64,000 nucleotides of DNA from Thermoanaerobaculia bacterium (GCA_030431255.1 JAUIJL010000002.1:124001-188000), one strand, 5' to 3'. Positions 47,501-55,507 are shown, numbered from the stretch's first letter. The notes: generated by a model not told the origin, from the letters alone. Made by a program: numbers and translations.

Positions 47501-50500
47501 CTCAGCTCTTCCCTCGATCTGGGCGTGCGCCGGCACAGCCAACCATTCTTCTATGAAGACCACGAGCGCACCTTTTTCATCGAGCCGCCGATTCCGCGGC
47601 GCATCTCCCACATCCGCCCGTCGGCGGTGGTCTCCCAAGCCATGACGGGAGTCACCTCGGTCTCGCAATTCACGGCCATGGCACCGTCGTTGATCCCACT
47701 TGCTCCACCTCGCGCGCTCAAAAGCCCGGTTTCCGTGCTCAACCACACATCGCCCCAAAACCACTACTACCACCAGGTCGACCGGGACGCGGTGGTTTTC
47801 CGCCAATCGCCGGTGAGCACGTCGAGACTCGGGCCTGTCGCCGGAACGGCCCCGGGAACGGCTCCCGGAACGGCCCCGGAAACGGCTCCTGGAACGGCCG
47901 TCGGCTCGACGATCGGACCGGTGGCCGAGGTCTTGACCTACGAGATGCCGGCCACTGCGGCCAAGGCCAAGCTCGGCATTCCAGCCGACAGGATCCGCTG
48001 GCGAGCCACCGGCGACTACGTCTTCCGCACCTTCTATCATCCCTACGCGTGCCTCTTCTTGGAACAGCTGGATCGCGACGGCATTCCGGGTCTGCTCAGC
48101 CCGGGCACCCGCACCGCCGAGGCGCGGAGCCTCGATCGCCAGCTGACCCCGGATCATCTTTCAAAGCTCGATTTCGGTGATCGCTACGCACCGAACTTCA
48201 ATGAGGTGGATGGCAGTCGACTGCCGCGCGAGGATCTGACCTTCAACTATCGCGATCCCTACGCCGGCTACAATTGGGAGGTCTTCTTCCACATCCCTCT
48301 TTTGATCGCCGATCGGCTGCAACAAGAGCAGCGCTTCGAAGCCGCGCAAACCTGGCTGCACTACATTTTCGACCCCACGGAAACCGAAGGGAACGCGCCC
48401 TATCGATTCTGGAAAATCAAACCTTTTTTCACCTACACCAAAGCTCAAATGGAGCGCGATCTAAAGGATTTGCTCTCCGGCAAAGAAAAAGATCAGCTCC
48501 AGGCCTGGGAAGAAGATCCCTTCAATCCTCATCTGCTGGCTCGCTTCCGACCCTTGGCGTATATGAAAGCCACCCTGATGAGGTATCTCGACAACCTCAT
48601 CGCCTGGGCGGACCAGCTCTTCCGGCGCGACAGCATCGAGTCCATCAACGAAGCCACCCAGCTCTATGTGCTCGCGGGTCAAATCCTCGGCAAGTTGCCG
48701 ACGGAGACCGAAGCGAAATCGAAGGGTGATTTGTCTTTCGAGCAGCTGGCTTCGAGCCTCGACGCGTTGGGCAACGGTTGGATCGCGCTCGAATCCAACC
48801 AACAAAGCGACGATTCCGGCTCCGACGGGGTCCCCGCATCCCGGGCGCCCATGCTCATCCCCTACTTCTGCTTCCCACCGAACGAGAAGCTCTTGGGTTA
48901 TTGGGATACGGTCGCGGACCGCCTCTTCAAAATCCGTCATTGCATGAATATCGAAGGGGTCGTGCGACGGCTACCCCTATTCCAGCCACCCATCGACCCC
49001 GCCCTACTGGTACGGGCCGCGGCCGCGGGTGTCGATCTCTCCAGCGCCCTCAACGATCTCTACGCACCACTTCCCAAATATCGGTTTACGGTGCTGATCC
49101 AAAAAGCCCAAGAGATCTGCCAAGAGGTGAAATCCTTGGGGACAGCGCTTTTGTCCGCCCTCGAGAAAAAAGACGCCGAGGCTTTGGCTCGGCTGCGGGC
49201 CGAGCAGGAGACCACCCTGCTCAAGGCCAATAGGGGTTTGAGAAAGCTCAAAATCGAGGAGCTGAAATTCCAATCGGCCGCGGTCAAAGAGCAGCGCGGG
49301 TTAGCCGAAATCCGATTCGACAGTTACGACCAACGGTCGTTCATGAATCTGGCCGAAGGCTTGGCCTTCGGCATGGCCCGAGCCGCGGCCGTCACCCACG
49401 CCGTCAGCATCGGCGTCGCCGCCGCCGGCTCCGCGGCCCACCAAGCGCCCGACGTCGAGGTGGGTGCCATCGCCGGCCCCATGGGCGGGGCCACCAACAG
49501 CAACCGATTGACCGGTGGCGACAAGGTCGGCAAGGGCATCACCGCGGCCAGCAAATGGCTCGAGATGGCAGCCGCAATCCTGCGCGACATGGCGGAGTGG
49601 AGCGAAACCCTCGGCCGTTATGAACGACGCCAAGAAGAATGGGACCTGCAGGCCGACTTAGCCAAACAAGAAATGCGCCAGCTGGACCAGCAAATCTTGG
49701 CCGCCGACGTGCAAATCGCCATGGCGGAAAAAGAAAAGGACAACCTGGAGCTGCAAATCGGTCAATCCGAGGCGGTCGCCGATCACTACGAACGGAAATA
49801 CACCCGCGAGCAGCTATACGGTTGGATGGTGGGTCAGATCGCGTCGGTTTACTTCCAATCCTATCAATTGGCCTACGACGCCGCGAAACAAGCCGAAAAA
49901 GCATTCCGATACGAGCTCGGGCTTGCCGGCTCCGACTTTATTCGCTTCGGCTATTGGGACAACTTGAGAAAAGGTTTACTTTCCGGCGAGAAGCTTTCGT
50001 TGGACCTCCGGCGGCTCGAAATGGCCTACCTCGACGGCAACCAGCGGGAATTCGAGCTGACCAAACACGTGTCACTGCGCCAATTAAATCCCGTGGCCTT
50101 GCTCCAGCTCAAAGCCCAGGGCAGCTGCGAGGTCCAGGTGCCGGAATGGCTCTTCGACATGGATACCCCCGGCCACTATCACCGTCGGCTCAAAAATGTC
50201 GGACTGTCGATTCCCGCGGTCACAGGGCCCTATGCGGGCTTGCACTGCACCCTGACCCTGACCCGAAGCTCGATCCGCCGCTCACCGGAGCTGGCGCAAG
50301 GAGCCTATGAGCGATCCACGGAATCGGACGATCCGAGGTTTGCCGACCTCCAGGGAGCGACGCAATCGATCGTCACCAGCCACGGCCAAAACGACAACGG
50401 CCTCTTCGAAACCCAGCTTCGGGATGAACGCTACCTGCCGTTCGAGGGTCACGGCGCCATCTCCAGCTGGAAGCTCGAGCTGCCGAGCGATCTGCGGACC

Positions 50501-50953
50501 TTCGACTACGACACCATCACCGACGTGCTCCTACACCTGCGCTATACGGCCCGCCAAGGCGGCGGGCTGTTACGGCAAGGGGCTGAGACCCACTTGCGGA
50601 CACTGATCCAAGATACCGCCGGCTCGGAGCTGACTCAAATGCTCAGCCTCAAGCACGACTTCCCCACGGAATGGCATCGCTTCGTCGCCGGCGACGACGA
50701 CTTCCAAGCGGTGCTGCGCAAGCACCACTTCCCCTACTTCATGCAATCCGAAGCGATCACATTGGTCGAAGGCCGGCTTTTCTCCGCCCAAGACGCCACG
50801 TTGGAGCAAGAAACCCTGACCGCCACCACGATCAATCCATGGACCACCGACCTGGACAACGACGGCGAAGCGACCCTCACCTTGCCGCCGAGCACCGCGC
50901 TACCCCGCGACCGGGAGGCAAGGGTCTTCCTGGTGCTGCGCTACACGACTTGA
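41567..50953 (+). CDS. Tc toxin subunit A (TcA) with peptidoglycan-binding N-terminus
   Basis: A 3128-residue protein, longer than the usual ~2500, with GAGGA upstream of ATG 41567. Residues ~8-90 resemble a PG_binding_1 domain (S-G-D-Q-G-S-A-V-A-D-L-Q, then D-G-E-V-G-R-V-T-A-A-A-L-N). Residues ~128-205 look like a carboxypeptidase-regulatory beta-sandwich. Then comes the TcA body: VRP1-type segment C-R-H-C-S-S-F-F-S-P-S-A-Y-L-V-D-L (about 655-675), ABC-toxin N and neuraminidase-like regions (W-P-E-N-W-I-E-P-E-L, about 1645), a hydrophobic pore-tip segment (about 2600-2690), the long channel helix with A-K-Q-A-E-K-A-F-R-Y-E-L (to about 2785), and a C-terminal TcB-binding domain. It should form the pentameric pore that accepts the TcB-TcC cocoon encoded immediately upstream. 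The host target is not evident. Confidence 0.9.
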   Translation: MKSIHAPIRSGDQGSAVADLQEALIELAKRNVFQAGESLIAAVEQERERQSFGRATRSLLIRFQRSRDLEADGEVGRVTAAALNALLQELGLLAAEDGTGEDRPGDDGASGGGADHLLAGDSPQEPSVSGRVARADGTGESGLTVQAFDKLLAKEQLLGQAVTSRDGGYELTYSTSDLITPRLGRAHLLVRASSRTGEVVASSPLIVNALPQEVVNLVAGEDSYRGPDLYRRLDEALQEFLVEVDFAAVEPRDLYSLANATSMDPRAVHDYVKARSRHQQWDALSADIYFAWFQTGLPARWGALLDRNAEELRQRAEKAVERNLIPAASLDSLTDLEAKLTQWRSDFVIDSEDRPVSRASLGQLLQVGPLDRAQQRNLIERWQTFSGDADDFWSEQRQELGDELTDELKLTLQLGALTRNHTGLVSALRQSDRIRSFTDTAKLETQDWIDLLEAGELELPDDIVGDDDSQKRRAYAEALKRSTEHLLPTRTLKEAFSADDSIDSRTFDVFFRRHTGFEFKEHTVRSYLADHPDALSEFEDPEEAQHQLEALQRIFHLSPSENRAAAAKVLWQNQLHSAWAIGLRGEQDFVDLFDDKDTALRIFKQAQSSLQISHTAWMQLLDQKHALGYVLPGERARIDGIPDLESLFGEQGYCECRHCSSFFSPSAYLVDLFLFLQQAKLASQHATPPIDTVLERLFERRPDLANIQLTCDNAKTPLPYIDLVNEILENAIVPHGYVTKNTLLGGKPLTLPAAPADRPTPQTELGADVLRAFPQHLNPAAYDILQHGEGSEPVVYPWNLPFNLWSTELRAFLDHLGAPRWRLMESVLGQNGTGKPSAERLGLTPADIAIALDDDTDISALTAYWGLTGASSAPLHQVEIFLHRSGLTYAQLRDWLRCRFVQEPSSSPKISVRFEPESSCRIADARLDHLSPERLSRLHRFGRLLLRVEESPEELDRTLTAFGGSLTASFFEDWANLKHVESMLARSLERAELLTWWRDIDTYDGYDRPSTYADLFLDPSLGQAASAEFALNADGTELLQADIGPATQLDLDAPSFAPDLQAHLLATLRTSMAELRVLVEDAWGGSVLTLNLANLSYLVRVATFCRALRLKIPAFLSLKGLLGVSPLLRPDETPGAVRPGHTRHFVAGLELLRKMDIDGEELDYWLRHRSRPNAPHALDSATVGQMLLDVGSLLSAQLQEPRPEELSDREVVALKLARILDPEKTATALTVLDGDPDSTLTEAEQTAFVTDELVFFRDSADAVSRLIGGGLPEPADRYAYALEHLERYLLEGLVGRALSEALDMETQLAAELLTRHLSHPSSPTQPAVSAFFEPTFLAAAADGRLSAEQHPEPAEIVVRLHKVAALAQRLELDLEATTFLFEHGPSSGLPDLRGLPVQPSDQSLDATDFEPWANLLKLAAAQQERLSAPESPYHLLALTWDDSLSLDDLLSRIAQATGSGIGDLSTLTGPSGWALTHPEGFRHAGWLADAFELLPLIERVGASAEQLAQWTVATPTENHAVSVRQAAKAKYGQASWLETTAPIRNRIRGLQRDALLSFVLFHRRKHDQKPFDDVDDLYAYFLVDPQMGACANTSRTVLASSSVQLFVQRILLNLEPGMSLSKALAEEWKWRKQYRVWEANRKVLLWPENWIEPELRDDKSLFFQELENDLYQDELNEHTVERAYASYLHKLHEVARLQIAAVHVHDKVLHVFGRSAGHPSSFYYRRRESARHWSAWERVELDIHNLEGDEAPADGVLLLPVMHNRRLFLFWPVFTAKLDEPDDHSRDLIKVHELAIDLLDEDIQDLQDQGGQGGLIAQKKSAIRDIEQEIQRLEAGLPYYTVRMAYSEYRQGHWTAKRLSESAIRTPYFRNKFKNGDRVARYFILPEKGDGGDLRLYCHFSSGTTDYRLDARFEYDACRGRVDAIQGSSFQKMDQDLPDFMRFMKAEDDASGNAVPLRVRNRSDEVDLLLKKAAKGHFLSSSLDLGVRRHSQPFFYEDHERTFFIEPPIPRRISHIRPSAVVSQAMTGVTSVSQFTAMAPSLIPLAPPRALKSPVSVLNHTSPQNHYYHQVDRDAVVFRQSPVSTSRLGPVAGTAPGTAPGTAPETAPGTAVGSTIGPVAEVLTYEMPATAAKAKLGIPADRIRWRATGDYVFRTFYHPYACLFLEQLDRDGIPGLLSPGTRTAEARSLDRQLTPDHLSKLDFGDRYAPNFNEVDGSRLPREDLTFNYRDPYAGYNWEVFFHIPLLIADRLQQEQRFEAAQTWLHYIFDPTETEGNAPYRFWKIKPFFTYTKAQMERDLKDLLSGKEKDQLQAWEEDPFNPHLLARFRPLAYMKATLMRYLDNLIAWADQLFRRDSIESINEATQLYVLAGQILGKLPTETEAKSKGDLSFEQLASSLDALGNGWIALESNQQSDDSGSDGVPASRAPMLIPYFCFPPNEKLLGYWDTVADRLFKIRHCMNIEGVVRRLPLFQPPIDPALLVRAAAAGVDLSSALNDLYAPLPKYRFTVLIQKAQEICQEVKSLGTALLSALEKKDAEALARLRAEQETTLLKANRGLRKLKIEELKFQSAAVKEQRGLAEIRFDSYDQRSFMNLAEGLAFGMARAAAVTHAVSIGVAAAGSAAHQAPDVEVGAIAGPMGGATNSNRLTGGDKVGKGITAASKWLEMAAAILRDMAEWSETLGRYERRQEEWDLQADLAKQEMRQLDQQILAADVQIAMAEKEKDNLELQIGQSEAVADHYERKYTREQLYGWMVGQIASVYFQSYQLAYDAAKQAEKAFRYELGLAGSDFIRFGYWDNLRKGLLSGEKLSLDLRRLEMAYLDGNQREFELTKHVSLRQLNPVALLQLKAQGSCEVQVPEWLFDMDTPGHYHRRLKNVGLSIPAVTGPYAGLHCTLTLTRSSIRRSPELAQGAYERSTESDDPRFADLQGATQSIVTSHGQNDNGLFETQLRDERYLPFEGHGAISSWKLELPSDLRTFDYDTITDVLLHLRYTARQGGGLLRQGAETHLRTLIQDTAGSELTQMLSLKHDFPTEWHRFVAGDDDFQAVLRKHHFPYFMQSEAITLVEGRLFSAQDATLEQETLTATTINPWTTDLDNDGEATLTLPPSTALPRDREARVFLVLRYTT
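47843..47902 (+). repeat. 12-bp in-frame tandem repeat in tcA
   Basis: Five imperfect copies of GGAACGGCYCCN encode G-T-A-P repeats (G-T-A-P-G-T-A-P-G-T-A-P-E-T-A-P). They probably form a flexible surface loop between receptor-binding and channel segments. The sequence is unrelated to the GGTGCCAGG family. Confidence 0.75.
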
Positions 50954-50974
50954 GGGATCACCCGTCCAGAACCT

Positions 50975-51319
50975 TCAAGCAGTGGAGCTGGTCGGGCTCT
51001 CGCTCTTGGGCCAAAACTGCCGACAGATCATGAAGCTGCCCACCAAACCCACTGCAGTCGCCACCACGACCATCGGCATCGTGGCTGCGGCTTGTTGAGC
51101 CTCGGGTAGTAGCATCAAGGGCAGGCCGAGCAGCAGGGCAAAAAAGAACCGGATGATCGTGGAGATGGTCGGGAAGACGATGAAAACGATAGCGAGCTTG
51201 ATTAGGCCGTTTGAGGTGGCCTGGGCGCGATCGTTGGAAGCCTTGCGTTCATCGGTCTGCGAGGGCAGTGGAGAAACACCGGCCAGACCATCTTGGGAAG
51301 ACAAAGTCTGTTGAGTCAT
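50975..51319 (-). CDS. Small membrane protein, unknown function
   Basis: The start at 51319 is set by GGAGG six bases upstream and gives 114 residues; a longer frame begins 48 nt earlier without a site. Residues ~1-35 are polar. Two hydrophobic helices follow at about 40-68 (K-L-A-I-V-F-I-V-F-P through L-M-L-L-P) and 78-98 (M-V-V-V-A-T-A-V-G-L-V-G), with a short charged tail. I do not recognise the family. It converges on the TcA gene with a 21-bp gap and has no operon partner. A role linked to the toxin locus is possible only by position. Confidence 0.55.
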   Translation of the reverse strand: MTQQTLSSQDGLAGVSPLPSQTDERKASNDRAQATSNGLIKLAIVFIVFPTISTIIRFFFALLLGLPLMLLPEAQQAAATMPMVVVATAVGLVGSFMICRQFWPKSESPTSSTA

Positions 51320-51496
51320 CGAGAGCCTCCTTTTCGCGTCGTGAGCTAGTACCGAAGCCTCGCTCAATCTCCCTTGATCCTACACCCGCACCAGCGGCTA
51401 GCCCCCCGAGCGAACCAAAGCTCATCTTTGTAAAGCCCCACGGTATCGCAGCTTGCTGGGATGACGACACGAGACCGATCTTGCTATCCTGAGGAC

Positions 51497-51825
51497 ATGG
51501 CTCGCGGCTCCACTTTGGGCCAAAACGACGACCCACCTATCTGTACCGGGCTCCACCCCATCGAAATGAAACCCGCGGACACCAGCGAAGAGGCCTACCA
51601 GCGCCAATTGGAAGTCTGGCGCAACATGACCGGTGGCGAGCGTCTTCAAAGAGCTCTAGAAATGAGCGAGTTTGTCCGTGAATGCGCCAAATCACGCATT
51701 CGTAAAGACCACCGGAGCTCACCAAGGTCGACGTGACCCGTCGTCTGATTTTCGAGCTTTACGGGGTTAGGTGGACGCTACGGACCGATTGCGGCCACCA
51801 AGACGGATCCATGACCGAAGTCTAG
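51497..51825 (+). pseudogene. Small conserved protein, broken by a one-base frameshift
   Basis: The frame opens at ATG 51497 (alternative ATG 51566) and encodes E-V-W-R-N-M-T-G-G-E-R-L-Q-R-A-L-E-M-S-E-F-V-R-E-C, then I-R-K-D-H, before stopping early at 51736. If one C is restored at about 51711 (CAC-CGG read as CAC-CCG-G), the frame continues as P-E-L-T-K-V-D-V-T-R-R-L-I-F-E-L-Y-G and stops at 51825. This restored pattern resembles a widespread small protein family of unknown function that ends I-R-x-R-H-P-E-L, often beside nucleotidyltransferase-like or toxin genes. No such partner is present here. It is either a true pseudogene or a sequencing error. Confidence 0.55.
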
Positions 51826-51837
51826 ACTGCTTTCCCT

Positions 51838-52461
51838 CTACCACTGATTGGCGTTCTGCCAAGCAACTACGAGATTCGTGTGATCACCGAAGGTGAGCTC
51901 AGCCGGATCCAAGAGCAGAGACTCGCAGTAGGGCGGAAGATCCTCTAAGAAGTGGCTATAGCGTTCGAAGATCTTGGCTCCACCGGGGACTGCCACATCC
52001 GGTTGGGACGAGCTCAGCCAGTTTCGCACGACTCGAATGGCGTCCTTGGGATTGTCACCATGAGCCGCGATATCCTGCCCGGCGATATCCGAGCAATATT
52101 TCTGATAGCGGTACCTTTCTCGATCAAGGACCAGAGCCGATTTTCTCTTCTGCTTGGGAGAGCCCAATTCCTTGGCTCCTAGAAAAATACCCAATTCAAG
52201 CGGCATATTGAAACGGGGAAGGTCTGAATGCGGATCCAGCTCGGTCCGAGAGATATCATGGAGGCCCAGCCTGCACTCGGATACGATTCTAATGATCTTG
52301 TGAATCCGGACCTGGGAAGAATCATCGACTTCGAGGGCGGAGCGGGCGATGAACCCACAATCATGGATGGTAAATACCATCGCCCGCATCAAATCGCGAA
52401 ACGGCTCGTCGAAAGGACAGTTGACGAATACGCTTAGATCGTAAGTTCTTTTCCCAGACAT
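51838..52461 (-). CDS. TIR/nucleoside-deoxyribosyltransferase-like conserved protein
   Basis: A 207-residue protein with a conserved N-terminal half: L-S-V-F-V-N-C-P-F-D-E-P-F, then V-F-T-I-H-D-C-G-F, A-L-E-V-D-D, R-I-H-K-I-I-R-I-V-S-E-C-R-L-G-L-H-D-I-S-R-T-E-L and R-F-N-M-P-L-E-L-G-I-F-L-G-A. The beta-strand, P-F-D loop and later Glu-containing helix fit the flavodoxin-like fold shared by nucleoside deoxyribosyltransferases and TIR domains. I recognise this as a common family without a settled function. Its upstream neighbour, 45 nt away on the same strand, encodes DUF2188, and the pair probably forms an operon. A nucleotide- or NAD-cleaving role in defence is a hypothesis; no assay-level evidence is visible. 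Confidence 0.55.
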   Translation of the reverse strand: MSGKRTYDLSVFVNCPFDEPFRDLMRAMVFTIHDCGFIARSALEVDDSSQVRIHKIIRIVSECRLGLHDISRTELDPHSDLPRFNMPLELGIFLGAKELGSPKQKRKSALVLDRERYRYQKYCSDIAGQDIAAHGDNPKDAIRVVRNWLSSSQPDVAVPGGAKIFERYSHFLEDLPPYCESLLLDPAELTFGDHTNLVVAWQNANQW

Positions 52462-52506
52462 GGAAATCGGGAGAAGGCTCTGCGGCTCAGAGCCCGTGGA
52501 AAACCG

Positions 52507-52842
52507 TCAATCGACCCTTGCCATTTCCAGCTTTGCCTTATTGCCACGGATGACTCGACCATCTCTACCGTGAAACACAAGACCAGGATTGGAACGAGGG
52601 TTCTGATTGAGCTCGAGCCTCTTGACGTAGCCTAGAGCGGCGCTCGGCGTCGGAAAAACCTTCCGGACCCGCTTGGGCCCAGCCTTTTGAACCACCCACT
52701 TATTCCCCTCGATCGGAGCAACATGGATCGCCTCTACTGTGGAGCGAAGCTTATTTCGCGAAACCTTTCCGACCACGGGGGAGGGTTGGATCTTACGCTT
52801 CGGCTTCTTCAGGGCACCTTGAATGGATTCGCGCTTACTCAT
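52507..52842 (-). CDS. DUF2188-containing basic protein
   Basis: A 111-residue, strongly basic protein. Residues 1-35 are Lys/Arg-rich. The rest fits DUF2188: H-V-A-P-I-E-G-N-K-W-V-V-Q, then a region with A-L-G-Y-V-K-R-L and the diagnostic F-H-G-R-D-G-R-V end. DUF2188 is a small domain of unknown role that often occurs next to other accessory genes. It is the first gene of a two-gene minus-strand unit with the TIR/NDT-like protein. It may act as a nucleic-acid-binding partner or regulator, which is inferred from charge and context. It is divergent from the eCIS operon, with 269 bp between them that must hold both promoters. Confidence 0.65.
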   Translation of the reverse strand: MSKRESIQGALKKPKRKIQPSPVVGKVSRNKLRSTVEAIHVAPIEGNKWVVQKAGPKRVRKVFPTPSAALGYVKRLELNQNPRSNPGLVFHGRDGRVIRGNKAKLEMARVD

Positions 52843-53111
52843 GATGAGAGGCAGCTTACCTCCTTGACCGGGCCAGGGTCAATTCTGTACGACTAGCATC
52901 CATCCATTCTCTCATCGAGTCGATTACCCCCTTTTCAGCGGATCTTGTAACGCTGCCCGCCTCCCTGTCACTACCTACCAGACGCCACTGTAAACGGCCG
53001 TCGCACGAAGCGATTGCAGCGTAGCCGATCTTGCTCCGCGCGGGTGAGGTCTTTCCGAAGCTCCAGCCCAGCGGTGACGCGGCCCGGGCCGCTCCCGCGC
53101 GGAGACCTGAG

Positions 53112-53528
53112 ATGTCGACCAAATTAGCTTGGACGTCTTCCGCCGAGATTTCCGGCGGGCCTTCCCTCAAAGCCGGCTCGTCCACCGGCATCAATGCCTA
53201 TGCCCTGATCGAGGAGACCGTGCCGGCCCATGACCCGGATACGGCGACCGACGGCACGCTGACGGTGGAGATTCAGCCGTCGGGTGACGTCACGGATTTA
53301 CGCGCCTTTGCCATGACGTCGGACGTTTACCACGAGGACCTCACTTGGACGATCAAGACCGCGGCGGATGCGGAGGGTGCCAAGGACGTGCCTTTCGACG
53401 CCGCGCTCTTTCTTTATGGCAGCGCCATCGGCTCGCTGCTCACGGTGGCACCCCAAAAGATCACTTTCACCAACGCCCTGGAGCAAGCCATCGACATCCG
53501 CATTCTCGTCGGGCGGGTGACCAGCTGA
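53112..53528 (+). CDS. Small beta-rich protein at the head of the eCIS operon
   Basis: The ATG at 53112 has GGAG seven bases upstream and gives 138 residues; an upstream in-frame start would translate non-conserved sequence. I do not recognise the family. Predicted features are alternating beta-strands, e.g. L-T-V-E-I-Q-P-S-G-D-V-T-D-L-R-A-F and Y-H-E-D-L-T-W-T-I-K, an F-D-A-A-L-F-L-Y-G-S-A-I-G-S-L-L stretch and I-D-I-R-I-L-V-G at the end. No signal peptide, no cysteine. It lies 84 nt before the sheath gene in the same direction, which argues for a structural or assembly role in the particle. Confidence 0.55.
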   Translation: MSTKLAWTSSAEISGGPSLKAGSSTGINAYALIEETVPAHDPDTATDGTLTVEIQPSGDVTDLRAFAMTSDVYHEDLTWTIKTAADAEGAKDVPFDAALFLYGSAIGSLLTVAPQKITFTNALEQAIDIRILVGRVTS

Positions 53529-53612
53529 GCGGGCTCTCCACCTCTCGAAAGCGCTGAGATCACCCCATAAAACGTTTCTGAAACTTCATCCCGAACGGCA
53601 CAGGAGGTTCCC

Positions 53613-55478
53613 ATGCCCGTCAGCCCAACGTATCCCGGCGTCTACATCGAGGAGGTGCCGAGTGGTGTTCGAGCCCTTACGGGCGTTGCCACCTCGATCG
53701 GCGCCTTTGTCGGATTCTTCTCGCGCGGCCCCCTGAACGAGGCTGTGCGGGTGCTCTCATTCGGCGACTTCGAGCGAATTTTCGGCGGGTTGCGCGCCGA
53801 CAGCGAGGCGTCGTATGCGATTGACCAATTCTTTCAAAACGGCGGCTCCCAAGCGTGGATCGTGCGCACCGCGACGGCCGGCAGCGCGGTTCCCGCGACC
53901 CTGATTCTTCGCAATGAGGCCGATACCGAAGATGCTCTGACCTTGGCGGCCGCGTCCCCCGGTGAATGGGGCAACAACTTGAGGGTCGAGGTGGACTACG
54001 GCACCCAGGATCCCGCCAACACCTTCAATTTAGCGGTCCGCGAGGTGATCGACGGCAACGAGGTCAGCTCCGAGACCTTCCTGAACCTCTCCATGGCGGC
54101 CGGCTCACGGAACGTCACCAGCGTGATCAACGACGGCTCCAAGCTGATTCGGGTCACCGACGCCCACGCCACCGCCCGTCCGGCGGCCAACGGCACCGCG
54201 TCGGATCCGATCTTAGCCTTGACCGACTTCGTCAACGAAACCATGACCGCCAACGGCAACGGCGTGTCGGCTTTCGGTGCCACGACACCGGCGAGCATGG
54301 CGGAAGCCGCTTCCCGGCTCCAAGCGCTGATCCGCCCCGCAGACAACATGACCGGCTCCCTGGAAACCGTCACCGTCGAGGTCCACGGCAGCCTCGGTAC
54401 CGGCGCGGTGGTGACGGTCAAAGCAGGCACCGACGACCTCAGTGACGGCGTTGTGCTCGCCGGTGATCTGGCCAACAGCCTCGGCTTCAACGGCGCCGAA
54501 AACGTGCAGACCTACGCCTTCGGCGGTGGCGCGGCGGCCTTCAAGCAGGGCGCCGGAACCGTCGGCAATGACGGCACCGTGCCCGATGGCGCGGCCCTTT
54601 CCGCCGCCCTCGACGCTTTGGAGCCGGTGGATCTCTTCAACATCCTATGCCTTCCCGACACCGTGCGCCTCGGCGACAACGAGGCCCTGTCGGTGATCGG
54701 CGACGCCAATGCCTATGCGGAGAAACGGCGGGCCTTCTACATCGTCGATGTGCCCCATCCCCCGGGCACCACCCGTGACGAGGTGTCGGAAATCGAGAAT
54801 TGGCTGGATCAGAATTCCACCATCCGTCACAAAAACGCCGCCCTCTATTTCCCGCGTCCACGGATCGCAGACCCCTTGGACGAATTCCGGCTACGCACCA
54901 TCCCATCGAGCGGCACCGTGGCCGGGGTTTACGCCCGTACCGACGCCGAGCGCGGGGTGTGGAAAGGCCCGGCCGGGGTCGACGCTCGCCTGCGCGGCGT
55001 CCAAGCCCTGGAAACCGTGCTCACCGACGATCAAAACGGTGTCTTGAATCCCTTGGCCATCAATTGCCTGCGCAACTTCCGGGTGCCGGGCAATGTGGTG
55101 TGGGGCGCACGGACTCTGGAAGGGGCCGACCTCTTGGCTTCGGAGTGGAAATACGTGCCCGTGCGTCGTCTGGCGCTCTTCCTGGAGGAAAGCCTCTATC
55201 GCGGCACTCAATGGGTCACCTTCGAGCCCAACGACGAAAGCCTGTGGGCGCAGATCCGGCTCAACATCGGCGCCTTCATGCAGGGGCTCTTCCGCCAGGG
55301 CGCCTTCCAAGGCAGCAATCCCCGCGACGCCTACCTGGTGCGCTGCGACGCTGAGACCACCACCCAGGACGACATCAACCGCGGCATCGTCAACATCGTG
55401 GTGGGTTTTGCACCGCTCAAACCCGCCGAATTCGTCATCCTGAAAATCCAACAGCTGGCCGGCCAGGGCCAGGGCTGA
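53613..55478 (+). CDS. Contractile tail sheath protein (eCIS)
   Basis: A 621-residue protein with AGGAGG five bases before ATG 53613. The start, P-T-Y-P-G-V-Y-I-E-E-V-P-S-G-V-R-x-L-x-G-V-A-T-S, and the segment F-G-D-F-E-R-I-F-G-G, then Y-A-I-D-Q-F-F-Q-N-G-G, are diagnostic of phage-type tail sheaths. The C-terminal third has N-C-L-R-N-F-R-V-P-G-N-V-V-W-G-A-R-T-L and the conserved N-x-R-R-like assembly region V-P-V-R-R-L-A-L-F-L-E-E-S-L. A central insertion of ~300 residues with beta-rich, Ala/Gly/Asn-containing sequence probably decorates the outside of the sheath. It contracts around the tube to drive it into the target. Only one sheath gene is seen in the window. Confidence 0.93.
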   Translation: MPVSPTYPGVYIEEVPSGVRALTGVATSIGAFVGFFSRGPLNEAVRVLSFGDFERIFGGLRADSEASYAIDQFFQNGGSQAWIVRTATAGSAVPATLILRNEADTEDALTLAAASPGEWGNNLRVEVDYGTQDPANTFNLAVREVIDGNEVSSETFLNLSMAAGSRNVTSVINDGSKLIRVTDAHATARPAANGTASDPILALTDFVNETMTANGNGVSAFGATTPASMAEAASRLQALIRPADNMTGSLETVTVEVHGSLGTGAVVTVKAGTDDLSDGVVLAGDLANSLGFNGAENVQTYAFGGGAAAFKQGAGTVGNDGTVPDGAALSAALDALEPVDLFNILCLPDTVRLGDNEALSVIGDANAYAEKRRAFYIVDVPHPPGTTRDEVSEIENWLDQNSTIRHKNAALYFPRPRIADPLDEFRLRTIPSSGTVAGVYARTDAERGVWKGPAGVDARLRGVQALETVLTDDQNGVLNPLAINCLRNFRVPGNVVWGARTLEGADLLASEWKYVPVRRLALFLEESLYRGTQWVTFEPNDESLWAQIRLNIGAFMQGLFRQGAFQGSNPRDAYLVRCDAETTTQDDINRGIVNIVVGFAPLKPAEFVILKIQQLAGQGQG

Positions 55479-55507
55479 GAAGCCGCCAGTCCTGCGAGGA
55501 GCTAAAC

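Noticed and set aside
52856..53194. Minus-strand frame overlapping the start of the eCIS operon
   Set aside because: It overlaps the first eCIS gene and the likely promoter area, has no recognisable domain, and fits antisense coding bias of GC-rich DNA.
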